From the NCBI RefSeq assembly GCF_029784135.1, contig NC_073745.1, positions 55,705,205 to 55,769,204 of the forward strand: 64,000 nucleotides of DNA, written 5' to 3'. Below the pieces are notes generated by a model. It was not told where the DNA came from. It did no database searches and saw nothing but the letters and a program-made list of their open reading frames with translations. Positions 57,501-64,000 of the stretch are shown one piece after another (positions within the stretch are counted from its first letter, which is position 1; each line of letters begins with the position of its first letter). The position numbers and the translations under genes were made by a program. This stretch comes from Toxorhynchites rutilus septentrionalis. Its lineage: Eukaryota > Arthropoda > Insecta > Diptera > Culicidae.

Positions 57501-58571
57501 GTTGCCCAGGTACGACAACTGCGCGAGTACTTCGCAGAACGCGCCAACCAAAACGCGCTATACCGGGCTGTCTGCGCCGCCGACAGAGGATACAGCGCTC
57601 TGCACTTGGCGCAAGCGGAGTACCAACTCAACTGCAATCTGCAGACAGTGGAGGAGAAGATTGCAGCTTGGAAGCAGAAGGCAGTGCATGGTGCCCACCC
57701 CCATCAACTGGACCGGCCACACGTCGACAAGGCCGCATCTAATCTGTGGCTAACGCGTGGTGAACTCTCTTCAGTAGTAGAAGCCGACATGATAGCCATC
57801 CAGGACAGGATAATGCCGACGAGAAACTGCAGGCGGTACGTTTGGCATCAAGACGTTGATGACATTTGCCGGATGTGCCATCAACCAGGTGAAAACATAG
57901 AGCACATTATGGGAGGCTGTCCCGTTTTGGCCAACGCAGCCTACCCCGAGCGCCACAACAACGTGGCCCGTATTGTTCATCGACAACTGGCGCTCCAATG
58001 TGCTCTACTGGAAGACAACGTACCAAACTACCGGTACCTGCCTGCACCTGTCCTGGAAAATGACCGTTTCAAGTTGTACTGGGATCGCACTGTTCTGACC
58101 GACCTCTCGATCCACCACAACCGCCCAGATATAATGGTTTACGACAAGAGCGACCGCAAAGTCACCATCATCGATGTCGCTATACCACTGAACCAGAATC
58201 TGGAGGAGACCCACGGTCGCAAAATCTGCAAGTACCGACCATTGGCCGTGGAGCTCAAGGAACTGTGGGGGCTAAGGGAGGTCCCAAGAATTGTTCCAGT
58301 CGTTCTCTCTGGAACTGGAATTGTCCCGAAGACACTTCTGGAAGCGCTAAAGGTGTTGAACATGGAGAAGGAATTGGCCGGCATCCAAAAGTCGGTCATC
58401 CTTAGCACCTGCGCGATTGTCCGACAATTTCTCGGTCAGGACTGAAACAGCACGAGCATGCAGATACGTGCATTCCGCAGAGCCTAGTCTTTGGCATTCA
58501 GAAGCCCGGGGGCAGGTGAAAATTCTGGCTAGGTTCGCCTAGTTAAGAAGTGAGATAAGTCTGCCAAAAAA
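54588..58571 (+). mobile_element. Near full-length RLE-type non-LTR retrotransposon (R4/Dong-like)
   Basis: A single long coding region (54754-58445, broken once) is followed by a 3' UTR and a short A run (58566-58572). The insertion with its tRNA-like leader is bounded by AGACACTCCTCCC (54401-54413 and 58572-58584). Because the target is a tandem unit, this repeat is not fully decisive. The order DNA-binding region, RT, CCHC knuckle, endonuclease identifies the older LINE group that uses a restriction-like endonuclease. The clade (R4/Dong rather than R2 or others) is my best estimate. Confidence 0.75.
54754..58445 (+). pseudogene. RLE-type LINE polyprotein: RT, CCHC knuckle, endonuclease
   Basis: The first frame (54754-57000) starts in a low-complexity Arg/Pro-rich region. 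From about residue 128 it has the conserved block MWTHEVNEFVIRAYYICTAL. The RT follows: PGPDGVQNFWHKKL, YRPITCLSSLYKILSSIIT, YIDYRKAYDSIPH (catalytic Asp) and RGIFQGDSFSPLWFCLAL. The frame then changes at about 56945, with a few dozen residues missing. The second frame (to 58445) continues TFYMDDLKVYAD (catalytic pair, YMDD), KYLGFRQLTGI, the knuckle CRMCHQPGENIEHIMGGC (57873 on), and the endonuclease block RPDIMVYDKSDRK then TIIDVAIP. These would nick the target and prime cDNA synthesis. Apart from this one break both frames are fully open, so the copy is young. The true start is uncertain, since 54754 is only the first ATG in frame. Confidence 0.8.
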
Positions 58572-58572
58572 A

Positions 58573-59520
58573 GACACTCCTCCCCCTTCTCTAAGGAGGT
58601 GCTTCCATACAAATGAAACGAAAATTTCTGCATAACTCGAGAACTAATCAAGCAAATGGAGCAAAATTTGGCATGTGAAGGTTTTAGGTGGTAAGAAACG
58701 TTTCTATGGAGAGTAAACACTCCTCCCCCTCTCTAGGGGGGCTTCCATACAAATGAAACACAAATTTCTGCATAGCTCGAAAACTAATCAAGAATATGGA
58801 GCCAAATTAAGCATATGAAGGTTTTAGGGTGCAATAAACGTTTCTATGGTAAATAGACACTCCTCCCCTTTCTCTAAGGAGGAGCTGCCATACGAATGAA
58901 ACACAAATTTCTGCATAACTTGAGAACTAATCAAGCAAATGGAGCAAAATTTGGCATGTGAAGATTTAAGGGGGCAAGAAACGTTTCTAAGATGATCAGA
59001 CACTCCTCCCCCTTCTCTAAAGAGGAGCTGCCATACGAATGAAACACAAATTTCTGCATAACTCGAGAACTAATCAAGAAAATGGAGCAAAATTTGGCAT
59101 GTGAAGGTTTTGGAGGGCAATAAATATTTCTATGGTGGTTAGGCACTGCTCTCCCTTCTCTAAGGGGGGGCTGCCATACGAATGAAACACAAATTTCTTC
59201 ATACCTCGAAAACCAATCAAGCAAAGTTTGGCCAAATTTGGCATGTGAATGTTTTAGGGGGCAAGAAACATTTCAGTGGTGAGTAGAGACTCCTCCCCCC
59301 TCTCTAAGGGGGGGCTGCCATATAAATGAAGCATGAATTTCTGCATAACTCAAGAACTAATCAAGAAAATGGAATCAAACTTGGCATATAGAGATTTTAG
59401 GGATCGATGAACGATTCTATGGTGGTTCGACACTGCTCCCTCCTCTCTAAGGGGAGGCTGCCATACAAATGAAACACAAATTTCTGCATACCTCGAGAAC
59501 TAATCAAGAAAAAGTGGAAA
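58573..59520 (+). repeat. Minisatellite of ~143-bp units within the Helitron
   Basis: Seven units start with CACTCCTCCCC-type sequence at about 58572, 58708, 58857, 58999, 59143, 59288 and 59429, spaced 136-149 bp. Each contains a GGGGGCTGCCATACRAATGA block and a GCATAACTCGAGAACTAATC block. An eighth unit begins at 54402 before the LINE. The copy at 7022 has a single unit, so the number varies by copy. Confidence 0.9.
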
Positions 59521-59964
59521 TGCATTTTAATGTGATAAAACACACTTCTATATAGTCTCCTTTCTAAATAAATAAAAATGGATCGCCGAATGTGTCGGTA
59601 AGAGCAAAGCTCGAGGAAGGAATTGTCCGATTTAGGGCTGTCTTTATTCTATCATATTCTCTGTATCAAACATTTATTCCATGTAACGGAGAAACATGTT
59701 ATTTGCAAGTGGTTGGAAAATTTTGAACGAGAATTGTGTCTGAAAATAATCCCTCAATAATAATATTATAATGACGGATTTTGGTAGAAGTACTACGAAT
59801 TTTATAGTGAAAGGTAATTTTAAAGGGTAGATTAGAAGATCAATCAATGAACAGTTCTGCGATTGGACCCATGAACGTGCGCTTAGTAAGAAAACGTGAT
59901 TGTTTGAAGGTATTGATAACGAAAAATAAATTTTGGGCGGGACGAAGTTTGCCGAGTCAGCTAG

Positions 59965-60437
59965 TAACACAATAAAAAAGCATCTTTTCTACCAATGCTA
60001 GTTTGGATCCATTAAATAAAAAAAAGCTTTCTTGTTAAGGTTCTGATTCAGCAGACGTTTGCCGAATTACTCAAGGAGAAATTCCATTCCCCGGTTTAGG
60101 GAGATTACTCTGTTGTTCAAATACACGAGTACCAGCGGGAACCGGCAAGAATTTGAAAATTGTGAGTTCTAGTATAACGTTTCTTCTTGCACAAGAAACT
60201 TCAATCCAGAAATTGGAACAAATCCTTAAAGATTTTGGATATAACAAAGTGCCCTCAACCATCATTAATTTCCACAACGCTAGAATATTCCAGTTCAAAC
60301 ATTTACAAACGACGCATCACGTTTAGCGTATATCGTATGTGAATTTCTTCACATCGATCTAAAATCGAAGTTGAAGACCTACCAAAATGACGTAAGTTCA
60401 GAATAATTTCAATCTTCAACTTTTATTTCCACAGTAT
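59965..60437. other. Unassigned DNA with a weak minus-strand ORF
   Basis: The frame 60071-60298 (minus) reads LTIFKFLPVPAGTRVFEQQ near its end and has a fair residue mix. It could be a downstream exon of the ORF at 60438-60635, but I see no clear splice pair and no known domain. Confidence 0.2.
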
Positions 60438-60635
60438 TTAGATAACAGCAAACAATTTGCTCCGAAAGTATAGAACGGAGAACGCAATCGGAGGATTATC
60501 CAATCCTTCGGACCGTTCAATCAAGTACTCCGCCACGTACAAGATGGAATTTACAACTAATTTATAGTTTTCCTCGCCGGGCAAGACTTGGACACCAGGT
60601 ACAACCAGTGAGTGCGCTTTTACTTTCGCGCTCAT
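60438..60635 (-). CDS. Coding-like small ORF, function unknown
   Basis: From an ATG at 60635 the minus strand encodes 65 residues beginning MSAKVKAHSLVVPGVQVL and continuing PGEENYKLVVNSILYVAEYL, IERSEGLDNPPIAFSVLYF. The stop is at 60438. Codon use and residue balance look like a real protein more than the other short ORFs here, and the segment matches no repeat in the window. It may be a first exon that splices before the stop, or a short remnant of a host gene. No signal peptide or membrane helix is convincing, and I do not recognise the family. Confidence 0.3.
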   Translation of the reverse strand: MSAKVKAHSLVVPGVQVLPGEENYKLVVNSILYVAEYLIERSEGLDNPPIAFSVLYFRSKLFAVI

Positions 60636-61698
60636 CAAATGGGGAAGTCGGTATCGGTGTAAACAGCGGAGAAGAACATTGCGAAATGAAAAAAAAACAC
60701 ACACATTACAATTGCATCCCAATTACCGTTTAACCGAGCGGATTGGATTTAACAGGCAGATGTAAATGGTGGTATCAGGGGTACTAACTTCTCATTACAA
60801 GATCGAAATAGCCGACGGTCACGCCAACGTTGATGAATAGGCCTACCGAATCTAGGCACAGGAGTGAATTCCAGCGGTGCCATTTTATGTGGTGTGAGGG
60901 CATGACACAATGGAGGTCTCGCAAAAAGCTAGAAGTGTTAAGCAATCAAGGTTTTGGACATGTTTCTCTCGAATGGTTCAACAATTTCGGATTTAAAAAG
61001 TTCTAAAAAAGTTGCAATTTTGTTCAATAATAAAAAAATGAGTACGCTTCGATTTTTGTGAGAATACAACCTGAGTCATGATTACGGTATGACATTTTTA
61101 TCTTTAATCTTATCTCGATGTGTCGAATCGATCATTACACGTCTTATGTTGCGTTCCTATTATGTGAGCAAATAAATAATGAACAACTTGCCATAATAAA
61201 TATCATAAAAATATGATTTTAATATTACGATGATATATGGCATTTTTTTTGCAAAATTTAGGCATTCGTTAGTTTAGAATTTTACAGGGACTAAGCTCTA
61301 CGGAATTCACGTTTCTGCATGCTTGGCCAAGGAGTTGTCAGACATTCGCACAGTTGGTTCAGTAAAACAGTGACGTCAATGTGGTGATTTTGCGGTCACT
61401 TTTGTCGTAGACAAAAATATCTGACCGATTTTTGTGGAATGGATCCCTCAGAACAGTACTATCTCAATAGAACTTGAAAAGGGTATTTTCCAGGACAAGT
61501 GCTGGCTGGTACCGATATGATGTCTTCGTATTTCAATTAACCTTATGTATACCTCATTTTTTGTAGTGTGAAGTCATATTCCGATAGGCATTTGACGCGC
61601 AAAAGTTAGTAGATTACCTGATTTAAGAAAAGTTCTTACAACATTCACAGCTCCATCAAACAAGTTTTTGATTGTATTTCAGTGATTGAAAGACGAAG
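60636..61698. other. Unassigned DNA
   Basis: No gene or element is recognised. If the small ORF at 60438-60635 is real, 60640-60780 would hold its 5' region; no TATA or initiator stands out there. Confidence 0.25.
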
Positions 61699-61700
61699 TA

Positions 61701-63422
61701 GGGTAGGGCGGGGCTAGTTGATCATAGGGATAAGTTGGTCAGTGACGATATCTTGGAATTCGAGCGTCCAAAAAATTAGCGATCTATGGATGAAAAATAG
61801 CGATGTGCTGATACAATAAAATAAGCAAATTGGAAAAACTTAAAGGTTAAAAAATACGGACATAGTTCCGATTTTGCCAAAAATTATTCACGGTTTGCGC
61901 ATTATAAAATGTGTTCTAAAACTGGTTAATAACCATGAAAAAAACGGCTCAAACGTAAAACAAAGGTTTACTGTACGTATTAGCTTTAAGTGTTAATGGA
62001 AATCGCTTTTAAAATTTTTTTTGTTTGAATTTGAATTTGAATATTGAATTTTCACGAATATTCTTTTTCATATATAGAGGGGCTAGTTGGTCATAAAAAT
62101 TGCTCGTTTGAGAACAACGCATATAAAATTTTCAGACATGCCGTGTTTCATTACGCAAGCTATAAATAAATATAGAAAGCATATGTTTTACTGCTAAATC
62201 CAGTGTATTTGAAACGAGACATTCACCACACAAACCACTTGCAATATAATTGTCATATTTATATTTTGTGCTGTAAAATTTTCATTAAATATAATAAACG
62301 CACACATTGAATATCAGAACTCACAATATTGCATTGAGTAATGTAGCATAGCTGGAGGCTATTTCTATATACTTTGGGCGAACGGTACAATTATAATCAA
62401 AATAAATGCAAGCAAGAATGCAAGCGGTTTAGCGTCGCAGGGATGCCAGGTGATTTTTTTCAAAAGTCTGGACATGGTACGAGAAAATGTCTTCACCATA
62501 ATCTCGGAGGAAAGTTCTTCACAAAAAAACGGAACTGAGATAACTCTATTTGTTTATTTCAGCTTTGAAATTTTGGTTGTAACTCGAACCATATCCATGA
62601 AACTAATTGTAGAAAAGGTATGTAACCGGAAAACCTTCGATTTGTGAAGTGGTCGTTTGAAAGAACTAGGTTAATCTATTGTATAGTGGGGCCAAAATAA
62701 TAGAAATTCAATGTCACAATCATTTGAATTTTTGAGCGCAAATGAACTAATGTCTTCTAGAGACAATCTGTATTCAGACCGCTTCGTTCGCTGAGACTGA
62801 AGCCCTGCTTTTTTGACGATATTTTCGGCCAATAGTTAGAATTTCATGGAAATACTATCTTTTACAATCCACGTACACTATCATACTGAAATGTCTTCAC
62901 ATATTTCATAATGTTTTCAAAATGTCTTCACCAAACCAAATGTCTTCAAAATGAAGACATGTCTTCAAGCCTGGAATCTCTGGTTCGCCATAAAGTGGAA
63001 GAGAGACGAAATCGCTAGAAAAGATTACCTGAATAATTTTTAACAACGATGATAATTTAAAATTTTCATTAATTTGTTTTTTTACTTGCTACATGATATT
63101 AGTAAACTGTTTTTGTTTTGATTTAATTAATTAATTAATAATGAAGGAAACTTCTAATGGAAAAACGTTTATTATTTGCTCAAAAAAACATACCTATTAC
63201 TGACCAACTTACCCTGTGTGTGGGGTTAGTTGGTCAATTCATTCTGAGATATAAAGACGTTAAATAAAAGAAAAATGCTAAATAAATTATTCTCTGTTTA
63301 TTTTTCATTGAAAGGGTAAAAGGTAAGCTTTATTGTGGTACATAACATTCTAACGCAAAAATTCGTACTATAAAGCTATAGCTAAATTTATTCAAAAATG
63401 ACCAACTAGCCTCGCCCTATCC
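61701..63422. mobile_element. Complete TA-flanked TIR element ('GGGGCTAGTTGG' family)
   Basis: The ends are GGGTAGGGCGGGGCTAGTTG (61701) and the inverse of GGATAGGGCGAGGCTAGTTG (63422), with TA on both sides. The phrase GGGGCTAGTTGGTCAT recurs inside at 62080, and GGGGTTAGTTGGTCAA at 63220. No transposase was found. A hAT-like segment lies inside. A reverse-oriented partial copy forms 7715-10727. Confidence 0.7.
62438..62982. mobile_element. Possible hAT-like MITE nested in the TIR element
   Basis: The ends CAGGGATGCCAGG and CCTGGAATCTCTG are inverted and of hAT type. The subterminal phrase AAGACATGTCTTCA and many ATGTCTTCA repeats lie near the right end. The 8 bases outside the two ends do not match, so insertion by a hAT transposase is not proven. 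The 65-residue ORF at 62450-62647 has no domain. Confidence 0.45.
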
Positions 63423-63543
63423 TACAGCGCCTTCAGTGGCAGTTGATGCTGTCCATTGTTCGAAAAAAGTATAAAGAACAAAGGTATTAAAATCTATCTT
63501 GAAACCGTTGAAGATGCTATTGAAAGACGCTTTAGTCGATTAA

Positions 63544-63785
63544 CCCTCTAAGACCCAAATTTTTTATTTGTCTAAAAAATCCATTCCACTTTTATCTCGA
63601 ATTTCCGACTCTCAACGTAAAATACTCCTAGCGGAAAGCTGCCAGCATAAAACCAATGTGTATGTGTGATAGATGAAAATATTCTAAGGACGTTCTAGTG
63701 GGGGTGAGCATCGAAAATAATGTCTGAATAATTTGAAAAGAAAATCCGTGAAGCCCGTCTAAAGGCGGGGTTAGGTTGTAGAGGG
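63544..63785. mobile_element. piggyBac-like MITE
   Basis: The ends CCCTCTA and TAGAGGG are inverted and flanked exactly by TTAA (63540-63543 and 63786-63789). This is the target of piggyBac transposons. The 242-bp body has no coding capacity. An internal GCCCGTCTAAAGGCGGGG hairpin lies near the right end. Confidence 0.7.
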
Positions 63786-63854
63786 TTAACTTGATGAAAC
63801 GAAATTGAATTGAATTTATAGTTTATTTTGCATCAACTGAACGATTTGAGTGGT

Positions 63855-64000
63855 CTTCGAAGCCGAAATGGTTGCGCATCCGCGTACTGCTAAGCAAACG
63901 ATAGTGACTGTACTCAGAGCCCTAACTTTGTGTTGGCCTTCAAACATCTTCGTTTGTTGTTATAGAATAACTTCGTCTCTCTATTCACGCAAGCTCTGTA
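63855..64000 (+). mobile_element. tRNA-derived SINE (family A), cut by the window edge
   Basis: GGTCTTCGAAGCCGAAATGGTTGCGC begins the head, and GTTGTTATAGAATAACTTCGTC matches the body of the copies at 2109 and 45669. The head is more diverged than in the others (B-box region GTGACTGTACTCAG). The 3' part lies beyond the window. Confidence 0.65.

Larger units (their letters stand above)
54078..59964 (+). mobile_element. Long Helitron copy with minisatellite and LINE insertion
   Basis: The 5' end lies in an (AT)n tract (54078-54118) and continues with GTCTGTCTGTCT and ACTACTGAACCGATCG, as in the copy at 7022. The 3' end GCCGAGTCAGCTAG finishes at 59964, followed by T. Between them are one tandem unit, a 4.16-kb LINE insertion (54414-58571), seven more tandem units, and then the conserved 3' part (59480-59964). 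Excluding the LINE it is about 1.7 kb. No Rep/helicase is encoded. Confidence 0.7.

Noticed and set aside
8555..59520. CRISPR-like array in the tandem repeats
   Set aside because: Repeat units are long (100-143 bp) with no short unique spacers, and the DNA is eukaryotic.
1..64000. Endogenous viral sequence
   Set aside because: No ORF showed recognisable viral polymerase, capsid or glycoprotein motifs; the RT-bearing regions are LINE type, with no LTRs, gag or envelope.

Overview
This window reads as nuclear DNA of a mosquito (Culicidae), most likely Aedes-like. It is AT-rich with almost no long open frames, and nearly everything recognisable is a transposable element, usually decayed and nested in another. 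The best taxonomic clue is the Tc1/mariner DD37E group, known mainly from mosquitoes. Helitrons with a TC start and a CTAG end, tRNA-derived SINEs and many short terminal-repeat elements fit the same picture. I see no rRNA, no functional tRNA gene, no CRISPR array, no bacterial operon and no recognisable viral insertion. I could not identify any complete conserved host gene; the DNA is probably intergenic or intronic.

Layout. 0-5.5 kb: tails of two LINEs, a Helitron carrying a SINE, and a decayed Tc1 element split by a pogo-type element. 5.7-17.4 kb: a TA-flanked element carrying a second SINE; a complete Helitron; a three-layer nest (a TIR element, a long-armed foldback and a hairpin-led element); a mariner remnant; unassigned DNA; a reversed Helitron fragment. 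17.4-19.8 kb: more GC-rich DNA with only weak ORFs. 19.8-25.7 kb: a 5'-truncated Jockey-type LINE split by an insertion that itself holds a hAT element, then a DD37E mariner, a LOA/I-type RNase H fragment and a nearly perfect 90-bp-arm palindrome. 25.8-28.0 kb: a hAT-like element containing mariner and hairpin-element insertions. 28-36.7 kb: a foldback element, weak ORFs, two hairpin-led elements (one hit by two DD37E mariners) and a third hit by another mariner. 36.7-43.7 kb: mostly unassigned. 43.7-53.7 kb: mariner remnants, a SINE split by a hAT element, another hairpin-led element with its own SINE, and a DD37E-like remnant. 54.0-60.0 kb: a Helitron with a 143-bp minisatellite, interrupted by a large RLE-type LINE. 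60-64 kb: a short coding-like ORF, a TA-flanked element, a TTAA-flanked MITE and a SINE cut by the window end.

The elements act as one another's targets, so their order of insertion can be read from target-site duplications. The most unusual content is a family of about 1-kb elements, seven copies here, with a base-pairing-conserved hairpin at one end and a GACGTAG...CTACGTC palindrome at the other. Next are a mariner-in-mariner chimera joined exactly at a TA, a long palindrome with a 15-base spacer, and a tRNA-like segment fused to the 5' end of the RLE LINE. Three short ORFs have codon patterns that look like host coding exons, but I could not name them.
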